DNA of 64,000 nt. Origin: Pseudoalteromonas sp. T1lg48. GTDB lineage: Bacteria; Pseudomonadota; Gammaproteobacteria; Enterobacterales; Alteromonadaceae. The position numbers were made by a program, and so were the translations under genes. The notes under the pieces are model-generated. The model was given only the letters and a program-made list of their open reading frames with translations. It had not been told where the DNA came from and made no database searches. The stretch covers positions 496,001 through 560,000 of the forward strand of contig NZ_PQCC01000004.1 of assembly GCF_002964785.1 (NCBI RefSeq), read 5' to 3'. Position 1 is the first letter of the stretch, and every line of letters starts with the position of its first letter. Positions 43,838-51,762 of this stretch are shown one piece after another.

Positions 43838-45316
43838 TTAAAGCAGGTTACCGCCGTGGCCATAGGCTTTTAGACGCAAACCGTCGGCGTCTTGTTCATC
43901 CTCACTTGGCACCCATTTGTTCATGCAACTGGGCGTTTGTGTGCAGGGGTCGGTGAGCGTTGCTAAAAACGCCAACAAATCATCCAATTGCTGGGGTTCA
44001 AAGCTGGTTGGCTGCAATAACGACTTACCCTCACTTTGCAGCCTGTCGAATTGCGCTAACGCCTGCTCGGTATTGTCTCGCCAATGCGCCATTTGTATTC
44101 CCGGCTGAGTGTCATCGGGCACATAATCATTGATGCTTTGATGAGGTTGCAAGTGATGGGCAAGCACGTCGCTGAGCTCGGTAAAGGCACCACTGTGCCC
44201 CCAAGGCCCGGTTTGCGTGACGTTCAGCAGGGTCGGCGTTCTAAACGCATACTTATCATCGTCAGCCTTGGTTTCGCGATAGCGACCAAAGTCATCGTCT
44301 CCCCACACGCCATCGCCTTTACCACGACCTAACTGCGGCACCGCCAGCACATGAAAAGACTCATCGGTGAAAAAGCCACCCTGATGGCAACTGGCACAGG
44401 CAAAGCCGCCCTGCTCGCTGGTTTTGTAAAAGAGCAGCGCGCCACGTTTAGCCTGCTCGCTAATGGCATCGTGATCGCCGTTGAGATACGCGGCCCAGGG
44501 GTTATCGATAAGCACCTGGGAATTTTCATAGGCGGCAATGGCCAGGGTGATGTTGTCAAAGGTCAGCAATGAAGCAGCGCTGCCATCGGCTTGCTCTAGG
44601 CCTTGGCGAAAGGCTTCCAGCCAGTTGTTAATGGCCAGCTCATTGGTGTCGCCCTGAAAACGCGCTTGTAATGCGGCACGTAAATCATGGTTATTGCCAT
44701 CGGCAACAAAATCAAAGCCGCGCATCTCCTCTTTTGAGGTCACCGGGAATCGCGCTTGCGCCTGAGCCAGAGAAACGCCAGCCTTGTCATCACGCTCGCC
44801 GAAGGCGGAGTCTGGAGTGCGCATGCTGCCTTGTTCATCCAGCAGTTCGATGCGCCCATCATGGAACAGGGTGCGCTGATAAAATGCCAGGTTAAAGGTG
44901 CTGGGGGAATTGCGCGGCACGGTCGGCCCGCCATCATGGTGATACCCGTTAGCATCATGAAGGCGCCCGGGTCCAAGTAAGTTCGGCTCCAAGGCTTCAA
45001 CGCCCACCGGCAGGGCCAGGGCATCGCCGCCACCTAAATTGGGGTGATGGCAACTGGCACAGGCGGTGTCTAAATTGCCGCTGAGCGCCTTGGTAAAAAA
45101 TAGCTGCTTGCCTAATTGTGCCAACGGGCTGTCAATGGCGACGGCCTCTTGCGGTGGAGCTAATGGCGTGATCTGCTCTGTGGCGATCAGGCTTTGCAGC
45201 TCAATTTCTACCGCAGAGGCCTCAACGGCGGGTGGCTCCTGGGTTTGAGTATCGCTGGAGTCACAGGCACTCAGCATAAAGCACACGGCCAGAGGCAGCG
45301 CTATTCTTGTTGTCAT
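43838..45316 (-). CDS. Di-heme cytochrome c peroxidase-like lipoprotein
   Basis: 492 residues from the ATG at 45316. Upstream in-frame starts would add a stretch unlike any signal. The lipobox LSAC at 15-18 anchors it to a membrane facing the periplasm. It has two c-type heme sites, CASCH at 86-90 and CASCH near 304-308, with the MauG/CcpA/MbnH-family surroundings LFFTKALSG, TFNLAFYQRTLFHDGR and FRTPTLLNVTQTGPWGHSG. It may reduce peroxide or oxidise a partner protein. Family members with a long N-terminal linker often pair with a substrate lipoprotein. The divergent Ig-like lipoprotein at 45623 is a possible but unproven partner. Confidence 0.88.
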   Translation of the reverse strand: MTTRIALPLAVCFMLSACDSSDTQTQEPPAVEASAVEIELQSLIATEQITPLAPPQEAVAIDSPLAQLGKQLFFTKALSGNLDTACASCHHPNLGGGDALALPVGVEALEPNLLGPGRLHDANGYHHDGGPTVPRNSPSTFNLAFYQRTLFHDGRIELLDEQGSMRTPDSAFGERDDKAGVSLAQAQARFPVTSKEEMRGFDFVADGNNHDLRAALQARFQGDTNELAINNWLEAFRQGLEQADGSAASLLTFDNITLAIAAYENSQVLIDNPWAAYLNGDHDAISEQAKRGALLFYKTSEQGGFACASCHQGGFFTDESFHVLAVPQLGRGKGDGVWGDDDFGRYRETKADDDKYAFRTPTLLNVTQTGPWGHSGAFTELSDVLAHHLQPHQSINDYVPDDTQPGIQMAHWRDNTEQALAQFDRLQSEGKSLLQPTSFEPQQLDDLLAFLATLTDPCTQTPSCMNKWVPSEDEQDADGLRLKAYGHGGNLL

Positions 45317-45622
45317 TGCGTTTTTCTCATTAATTGGATTTATTATTGCTTTGCCACGCCTGGCTATGCAGCAGGCCAGATAGCAGACGCGCGGATGGCG
45401 GGCATGATATATCAAGCATCTCTTCATTAACATTACTTAACATTACATAAGGCGTTTTATTGGGATTGGAAGGGCGACTTATCCCTATATCTAGTTAAAA
45501 TATAACCAGTCTATGCACTAAATTCGCGGAAATAACGGAATAAATGACTAGAAACCGTCCCGAAAAAGAGAATATAATCACATTATAATTACAAAATAAT
45601 AACAAAGATAAAGGGATTATCC

Positions 45623-47503
45623 ATGAAGAAGCTCACGCTAGCCGCTCTTATCTCTGCAACATTAGTAGGTTGTGGAGGCTCAGATAATAATAACGATTCG
45701 ACTCCGTCTCCGGTAACCACAAACACTCCCCCAACCCTTAGCGGCACCCTCACTTACGAGGTAAAAGCAGCCGCCGAATACCAGGAGGTATTAAATCTGG
45801 CCGATGCCGATGGCGACACCGTCTCGGTTTCGGTAGCAGATAAACCTGCGTGGTTAAGCACAGAGGTAGCAAACTCACAGCTAACCTTAACTCTCGCTCC
45901 AGGCTTTTTTGATATTGGCGAATACGCAGTTACTTTGAAAGTAAGCGATGGCAAGGCCAGTGTCGATTATCAACTGACATTAACCGTAGGGGATAACCCG
46001 GATAAGTGGCAAGACATTGCGCTTGGAGATGGAGTACTCCAAGGTTTATGGACTAACCCTGCTAATGGCAATTCTTTAGCATTCACCGAAAGCAACAACG
46101 GCGTTATGACCGATGCCAATGGTGATATCCATCATTTTTCCTATGAAGTGAGTGACACAGGCTTTACTACAGATATCAAAAAATATGCCTGTCTATCATG
46201 CACAGAATATGACTGGTTGGAGTTCAATATTGTTGCTCAGGAACAAGGGAAGATTCGTGTGGTGCTGAGCACGGGTGAAACAGAAACCGTTATGAATTTA
46301 AATAAAACGGTTCAGCCCGAGTTACAACCGAGCTATTTCTTCATCGACGAGCCATCAAGCTATTATGGGGTCGGCCAGCTTGCGCCAAGCACCAATAAAG
46401 CCAGCCTGCCTGTATTCTTTGCAAGAATAAAAGGGAAAGACTTCAATAGCACGGCTATCAATACCCAAATAGAAGGTAATCGGCTGGTTATTCCTACTCT
46501 TTCAGAGGATTTTTCGAGGTCATTCTATGATATCGATTATAACTATGTGGAATTATTTTTTACCCATCATATAGACGGCATTAAAGTACTGGCGCAAACG
46601 GAGCAAGGCTTAGCCATTGAGTTACTGCACCACAATGATTTAAAGGCAGAGTCGCAAGGTGTCAGCTTGCTTAATCCGAGTGAGCTCGAAGACGCACTTA
46701 TGCCGCAAGCGGATGTGCTCATTTATAGCAAGGTAGATAAGATATCTGCGCCGGCGCTGGCGACTGGTGCTAGTTACTCGGGACGCTTTATTACTGAGGC
46801 GACCACAATTGGTGAAGAAGAGTATTTGATTGGTGGTACGGTACTCACACTGGAGTCCGCAACCAAGGCTAAAACGCACATTTACAGTCCTAAAACCAAG
46901 CAAAGTGAGGAACGCACTGTCACACTGACTCAAGGCGCGGATATCTTGGCTGTAAATGATGGTACTACAACCACGGAATACAGCTTCTTTAGTAATGGAG
47001 AGAGAACCTGGGCTGCGCGGTATTTTGCAGAGTCAGAAAGTTATCTTGCCTACCCCTTTATGGAGGTGGATACCAACTTGGCATCGGCTAACACGCTGAG
47101 CGATGTTATCGGCATATACCAGCATCAGGATGCATTCACCAGCTTGGATAGCAAAGACACCACTAATTATATGTGGTTGCACAGCGACGGCTTTGGCAAT
47201 TATAGCGAGCTCTTTAATTATCAGCCAAACCTGAATGAGCTCTACAGTGGACGAGACCTATGGAAGCTTGATGAAGAAGGCAGAATTCAGTTTATCTCAA
47301 ACTATTATTGCCCTACTGCTACAAACTATGATGAATGTTATACCGAGACGCTGGCGACTCCGGAGGCAGTGTATTTTATGCGTTCGCTACGTCCGCTGCA
47401 CAGCGAAGGTGGTCAGATCCTCTTTAGTTACAGCTTTGCCGTAAAAAGTGGTGCAAGTGACTACTCATATCAGAGCCTAAGACTGCTCAATAAAGTTGAG
47501 TAA
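45623..47503 (+). CDS. Lipoprotein with Ig/cadherin-like domain
   Basis: 626 residues with lipobox LVGC (Cys17) and a Ser/Asn/Thr/Pro linker. Residues about 35-125 form a putative Ig or cadherin-like domain (NLADADGDTVSVSVADKPAWL, YAVTLKVSDGKASVDYQL). The remaining 500 residues are beta-rich, without a family I recognise, and include a C-x2-C pair (CLSC). Base composition looks AT-richer than the neighbours. RBS AAAGGGA lies 7 bases upstream. It is probably surface-exposed; function unknown. The 45317-45622 gap is AT-rich promoter sequence shared with the divergent cytochrome gene. Confidence 0.7.
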   Translation: MKKLTLAALISATLVGCGGSDNNNDSTPSPVTTNTPPTLSGTLTYEVKAAAEYQEVLNLADADGDTVSVSVADKPAWLSTEVANSQLTLTLAPGFFDIGEYAVTLKVSDGKASVDYQLTLTVGDNPDKWQDIALGDGVLQGLWTNPANGNSLAFTESNNGVMTDANGDIHHFSYEVSDTGFTTDIKKYACLSCTEYDWLEFNIVAQEQGKIRVVLSTGETETVMNLNKTVQPELQPSYFFIDEPSSYYGVGQLAPSTNKASLPVFFARIKGKDFNSTAINTQIEGNRLVIPTLSEDFSRSFYDIDYNYVELFFTHHIDGIKVLAQTEQGLAIELLHHNDLKAESQGVSLLNPSELEDALMPQADVLIYSKVDKISAPALATGASYSGRFITEATTIGEEEYLIGGTVLTLESATKAKTHIYSPKTKQSEERTVTLTQGADILAVNDGTTTTEYSFFSNGERTWAARYFAESESYLAYPFMEVDTNLASANTLSDVIGIYQHQDAFTSLDSKDTTNYMWLHSDGFGNYSELFNYQPNLNELYSGRDLWKLDEEGRIQFISNYYCPTATNYDECYTETLATPEAVYFMRSLRPLHSEGGQILFSYSFAVKSGASDYSYQSLRLLNKVE

Positions 47504-47511
47504 ATAGAAGA

Positions 47512-47538
47512 AAAAAGCCGAGTTAAACTCGGCTTTTT
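47512..47538. terminator. Bidirectional intrinsic terminator
   Basis: AAAAAGCCGAGTT/AAACTCGGCTTTTT: a stem flanked by A and T tails, between the convergent lipoprotein gene and the MDR reductase gene. Confidence 0.88.
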
Positions 47539-47547
47539 CTTTTCTAA

Positions 47548-48567
47548 TTAAAGCGGTTCGTTAACTTTAACGACCATTTTACCGAAGTTGCGCCCATTGA
47601 GTACGTCGTTCAATCCCGCCGGCGCATTTTCAAGGCCTTCTATCATATGCTCCTTGTACTTGATCTTGCCCTCGCTCACCCACTGTTGCATATCCTTGGC
47701 GAACTCGTCATAACGGTGGCCGTAATCATCATAAATAATAAAGCCTTTTACCGTCACACGCGTTACCTGCAAAAATGACATCAGCTGGTATGAGCGATCC
47801 GGCCCAGCCGGCAGCTCGTCGCTATTGTACTGGGAGATATTGCCGCACAAAGGAATACGGGCGCAGGGATTTAATAGCGGTAATACCGCATCAAACACCT
47901 TACCGCCGACGTTTTCAAAATAGACATCGATGCCCTTGTCACACACGGCGGCTAATTGCTCGGCAAAATCATCGGCCTTATGATCGATACAGGCATCAAA
48001 GCCAAGCTCTTCAACCACGTAACGGCATTTTTCTTCGCCACCGGCAATGCCCACCACCTTGGCACCTTTAATTTTTGCAATCTGACCCACATTAGAGCCC
48101 ACCGCACCGCTGGCCGCCGCGACCACCACGGTTTCGCCTGGCTGAGGGTTACCGATGTCCAATAAGCCCATATAGGCGGTAAAGCCGGGCATCCCCAAGA
48201 CGCCCAAGGCCCAGGATGGCTTGCTTGGGTTTTTACCCAGGTTAATGACCATCTCACCTGTGCTGATGGCATAGTCCTGCCAACCATTAATCGACAGCAC
48301 CCAGTCACCTTTGGCATAGCCATCCAGTTTAGACTCCACTACTTGCGCGACCGTACCGCCAAACATCACCCCGCCAAGAGCAACCGGCTCGGCGTATGAC
48401 TTGGCATCGCTCATGCGCCCCCGCATATAAGGGTCAAGCGAGAGATAAACGGTGCGCAGCAGCATTTCACCCTGTTTTGGGCTTGGGATCTCCCCCTGGT
48501 GCAAACGAAAATTATCGGCCGTGGGCTCCCCTACCGGGCGTGAGTTCAACAGGATTTGACGGTTCAT
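47548..48567 (-). CDS. Zinc-independent MDR reductase (CurA/leukotriene-B4-dehydrogenase type)
   Basis: 339 residues. A GroES-like N-terminus with SLDPYMRGRM, then a Rossmann domain with AAASGAVGSNVGQIAK and the NADPH-type GIAGGEEKCRYV. The C-terminus ENAPAGLNDVLNGRNFGKMVVKV is diagnostic of the PTGR/CurA/YncB group. It reduces the C=C bond of alpha,beta-unsaturated ketones or aldehydes with NADPH in the cytoplasm, a detoxification role. No zinc-binding cysteines are present, as expected. It is monocistronic and divergent from the HDAC-like gene. Confidence 0.93.
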   Translation of the reverse strand: MNRQILLNSRPVGEPTADNFRLHQGEIPSPKQGEMLLRTVYLSLDPYMRGRMSDAKSYAEPVALGGVMFGGTVAQVVESKLDGYAKGDWVLSINGWQDYAISTGEMVINLGKNPSKPSWALGVLGMPGFTAYMGLLDIGNPQPGETVVVAAASGAVGSNVGQIAKIKGAKVVGIAGGEEKCRYVVEELGFDACIDHKADDFAEQLAAVCDKGIDVYFENVGGKVFDAVLPLLNPCARIPLCGNISQYNSDELPAGPDRSYQLMSFLQVTRVTVKGFIIYDDYGHRYDEFAKDMQQWVSEGKIKYKEHMIEGLENAPAGLNDVLNGRNFGKMVVKVNEPL

Positions 48568-48759
48568 TTTATTAACTCCTAAGCATTCTTGAATGATTAC
48601 TCAAGTAAGGTTGGGGCGCTCACCTGGCTTTCAAGTCGGCATCAGGTTGCAAAATGTAACCCTAGGTAATAAAGCGTCACTCACCTGATAAAGAAGAAAC
48701 CTGGGCAAAGACGTTCATCATTCGGTAGACTCTTTACAAAAGTACGGCTGTCGAATCTT

Positions 48760-49668
48760 ATGAGCTTTAACCCGCATTTACCCTTGGTGTATCACCCTAA
48801 TTATTCATTTAGCTTTGATCCCAATCACAGATTTGTGATGAGCAAATTTGCGCGCCTTTATAAGCACGTGAAGGAGCTAGGCTTAGTGCAGCGCAACCTG
48901 CATCAGCCGGAAATAGGCTACCCGGAGGATCTCGCCCTGGTGCACTGCGACAACTATGTCGACGACCTGTGGCATAACCGCCTCGATGCCAAAGCCATGC
49001 GCCGCATCGGCTTACCCTGGTCTCCCAGCCTGATGGCCCGCACCTTTACCGCCCCCTTGGGCACGCTAAAAACCGCCCGCCTGGCACTCGAACATGGACT
49101 TGCCTGTCACTTGGCCGGTGGCACCCACCACGCGCATTACGATTTTGGCTCCGGCTATTGCATGGTGAATGACTTGGCCTTCACCGCCCAAACCCTGATC
49201 CAATCGGGCGAGGTGACCAATGTGCTTATCTTTGATTTGGATGTACATCAGGGCGATGGCACGGCGGCACTTTTGCAGCATCAGCCCTATGCCTTCACCT
49301 GCTCAATCCATTGTGAGAAGAATTTCCCGTTTAGAAAGTGCGCCAGTGACCTGGATATCGGCCTGGCCGATAATATGGGTGATGATGAATATTTGGGCGT
49401 AGTCGATGATACCCTCTCTCATCTACTGCAGAGCCTAAACCCCGATCTAGTGCTCTATGATGCCGGCGTCGATATTTGGCAAGACGATGGCCTTGGCAAG
49501 TTGGATATCAGTTGGCAGGGTATAGCACGTCGGGATCACCTGGTTCTCAAACGCTGCCTGGAGCACAATACCCCAGTAGCAACCGTAATAGGCGGTGGCT
49601 ATGACAAGGATCATGCCCGCTTAGCGGCGCGTCACGGTATCGTTATTGAACAAGCGATGCGTTTTTAA
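48760..49668 (+). CDS. Histone-deacetylase-family amidohydrolase
   Basis: 302 residues. The HDAC fold is shown by LAGGTHHAHYDFGSGYCMVNDLA, the zinc ligands in FDLDVHQGDGT (D-x-H) and YDAGVDIWQDD (Asp), and the final VIGGGYD. Bacterial members remove acyl groups from acetylated small molecules, polyamines or lysines. The substrate here cannot be assigned. The protein is short, like the single-domain bacterial class, and cytoplasmic. No partner gene is in view. Confidence 0.92.
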   Translation: MSFNPHLPLVYHPNYSFSFDPNHRFVMSKFARLYKHVKELGLVQRNLHQPEIGYPEDLALVHCDNYVDDLWHNRLDAKAMRRIGLPWSPSLMARTFTAPLGTLKTARLALEHGLACHLAGGTHHAHYDFGSGYCMVNDLAFTAQTLIQSGEVTNVLIFDLDVHQGDGTAALLQHQPYAFTCSIHCEKNFPFRKCASDLDIGLADNMGDDEYLGVVDDTLSHLLQSLNPDLVLYDAGVDIWQDDGLGKLDISWQGIARRDHLVLKRCLEHNTPVATVIGGGYDKDHARLAARHGIVIEQAMRF

Positions 49669-49830
49669 GTGTGGGTACCTTGTCATCACCTCGCCCGTTC
49701 CACCCCATGCGTAAGTAATTCAGCGCGATACTGAAGGTTTGGGTGGCATTAACATAATGATTGTTCATTGACTTTATCCCATTGTATTGCCAGATTTAAG
49801 TTATTGAAGCTAAAGGCTTTGGAGCAAACA

Positions 49831-50571
49831 ATGGCAAACTGGTTAGAGGCAAAAGTAAAACGGCTGGTATGGTGGAACGAAAAGCTATTTAGTTTGATTG
49901 TTACCGCAGACATAGACCCATTTACGGCAGGACAATACACCAAACTGGCGCTACAAATCGGCGATGAGCGCGTAGCAAGAGCTTATTCCTTTGTGAACCC
50001 ACCGAGCTCGAAAAACCTCGAGTTTTATCTGATCAAGGTAGACGATGGTGCTCTTTCAGCGGCCTTGGCACGCTTACAACCGGGTGACAGCGTGCAAATT
50101 GCCGCCCAAAGCAATGGCTTTTTCACCCTGGACGAGGTACCGAGCGCCGAGCAGCTGTGGATGCTCAGTACCGGCACCGCCATCGGCCCGTTTTTATCTA
50201 TGCTGCAAGAGCAGCAGGTATGGCAACAATTTCAACATATAGTGCTGGTACACTGTGTGCGACACAGCAAGGATCTCAGCTACAAGGAGATGATTCAGGA
50301 GCTGCAGGAACAACACCCACAATTACAATATGTGCCCGTAGTAACCCGCGAGGACGAGGCGACGCCACTCAAAAAGCGTATCCCAGCATTAATTAAAAGT
50401 GGCGAGCTTTTTGCACACGTTCAGCTTGAGGCCACCCCGGATGTGGCACAGTTCATGATTTGCGGTAATCCCGACATGGTCAAAGAAACCACGCAATGTT
50501 TAAACGATTTAGGCTACAATCGCAACCGCCGCCGGACCCCGGGGCACATAACCGTAGAGCAATACTGGTAG
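49831..50571 (+). CDS. fpr: Ferredoxin/flavodoxin-NADP+ reductase
   Basis: 246 residues from the ATG at 49831, with GGAG six bases upstream. An upstream ATG at 49768 would add 21 residues unlike the family. FAD-binding RAYSFVNPPSS, NADP-binding LSTGTAIGPFLSML, and the C-terminal aromatic VEQYW stacking on flavin are typical of Fpr. It exchanges electrons between NADPH and ferredoxin or flavodoxin in the cytoplasm, supporting FeS-cluster and radical-SAM enzymes and recovery from oxidative stress. It is followed 17 bp later by a small secreted protein gene, probably co-transcribed. Confidence 0.93.
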   Translation: MANWLEAKVKRLVWWNEKLFSLIVTADIDPFTAGQYTKLALQIGDERVARAYSFVNPPSSKNLEFYLIKVDDGALSAALARLQPGDSVQIAAQSNGFFTLDEVPSAEQLWMLSTGTAIGPFLSMLQEQQVWQQFQHIVLVHCVRHSKDLSYKEMIQELQEQHPQLQYVPVVTREDEATPLKKRIPALIKSGELFAHVQLEATPDVAQFMICGNPDMVKETTQCLNDLGYNRNRRRTPGHITVEQYW

Positions 50572-50588
50572 TAACCAAAGGACTAACT

Positions 50589-51092
50589 ATGAAAACCTAT
50601 ATTGTCGCTCTTCTCGCGGCCCTGCTGTGGCAACCGGCACAGGCCAGCGAAAGTGCCGCCCCCCTAAGCGCCCAAGAAAGCGAACTGGTTGAAAATCAAC
50701 TTGAAAAGCGCACCGCAAAGCAATTAAGCGCGGCTCAACAGCAGGCCGTAGCCGTCGTTGACGCCCTGCTTAGCGCCTACAACGACAAGGACATAGATAC
50801 CTTTATTAGCTATTTTGCCGAAGATATTTCCTTTTATATGTTTCCCGACAAACTGATGTTCAGCGGCAAGGAGCAGTTAATTGCCCGCTATGGCGCCATG
50901 TTCAAGAATCTGCAATGTGTAAAAAGCACGCCTATAAAACGCATCGTGCACGGTAAATACGTGATAGATCAGGAGCTCTCAGAGTCATGCAGCCAGGACC
51001 CCGAGGTGGTGGATAAGCGCGGCGAAGTGGTCGCCAGCTATGAAATCAATAATGCCAAGGTCACCAAGGTGCTGTTTTTTAGAGGGAAGTAA
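50589..51092 (+). CDS. Small secreted SnoaL/NTF2-like protein
   Basis: 167 residues from the ATG at 50589 (AAAGGA 7 bases upstream). An upstream start would overlap fpr out of its frame. Signal peptide ends AQASE. The mature part has an N-terminal helix pair and an NTF2/SnoaL-like unit (about 60-165: VVDALLSAYNDKDIDTFISYFAEDISFYMFP), a cone-shaped fold used by isomerases and ligand-binding proteins. No catalytic residues can be picked with confidence. Two cysteines (LQCVK, ESCSQ) could form a disulfide. Confidence 0.75.
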   Translation: MKTYIVALLAALLWQPAQASESAAPLSAQESELVENQLEKRTAKQLSAAQQQAVAVVDALLSAYNDKDIDTFISYFAEDISFYMFPDKLMFSGKEQLIARYGAMFKNLQCVKSTPIKRIVHGKYVIDQELSESCSQDPEVVDKRGEVVASYEINNAKVTKVLFFRGK

Positions 51093-51181
51093 CTGGTGCT
51101 AAGAAAGGTTTTATTACTAGGTAAAGCTAAAACCAAACCTAGAACTTAACGAAAGTTTTACATTTGTGTATCATGTCAATT

Positions 51182-51200
51182 GATAATGACAAATATTGAC
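51182..51200. promoter_or_regulatory. Fur-box-like sequence
   Basis: GATAATGACAAATATTGAC matches 14 of 19 positions of the classical Fur consensus, with the first eight consecutive. It ends 13 bases before the lipoprotein start at 51214, where it could overlap the transcription start. Confidence 0.35.
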
Positions 51201-51213
51201 ATGGTACATATCG

Positions 51214-51762
51214 ATGGAACGAGTTTTACTTTTCGCCTTGACGCTATTTTTAAGCGCTTGTGCAACTAAAGTGAGCCACCAGAAGATAGATTCCGATCGT
51301 CTCGAATCAGACGAGCAGGGTTATCTTCTAATAGGCGTCAACACTAACCGCAGTTTAAAATCTATCCGTATTAGCGGCCCTCAAAACATTCTTTTGACCC
51401 CTAAAGACATTCGCCAAGGCAGCAACTACATACTCGTTGCTTTGCCCTTAGGAACCTATCATATAGAGCGGGTAGACTTGAATAGATATAGCTACCTGAA
51501 GCTAGATGATGAACAAAATTGGCAAATATCCCTGCAAAAAAGCCAAATAAATTATGTTGGCCACTTAGACATAGCTACAACTGGCTTTTGGCGTACACGG
51601 TCCTATATCGAATTAATAAACAGAAGTGCTCAAGCCTTAGCTTACCTCGAAGAAAGCTTTCCTAATCTGTTGCAACAAAGACACATCGCCTATGGTGGGC
51701 CGGGTGAAGATGGATTCCTAGAGTACGTCCAACAGCACAATATTAGTCAGGAGCAAAAATGA
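51214..51762 (+). CDS. Lipoprotein coupled to an S9 peptidase
   Basis: 182 residues from the ATG at 51214 with a short lipoprotein signal and lipobox LSAC (Cys15). The in-frame TTG at 51196 is less likely. The mature part is beta-rich (YLLIGVNTNRSLKSIRISG, YILVALPLGTYHIERVDL) and resembles small DUF2846-like lipoproteins. I would not name a family. Its stop overlaps the next start by ATGA (51759-51762), so it is translationally coupled to the S9-Sel1 peptidase and probably works with it. Sequence here is AT-richer than most of the window. Confidence 0.75.
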   Translation: MERVLLFALTLFLSACATKVSHQKIDSDRLESDEQGYLLIGVNTNRSLKSIRISGPQNILLTPKDIRQGSNYILVALPLGTYHIERVDLNRYSYLKLDDEQNWQISLQKSQINYVGHLDIATTGFWRTRSYIELINRSAQALAYLEESFPNLLQQRHIAYGGPGEDGFLEYVQQHNISQEQK

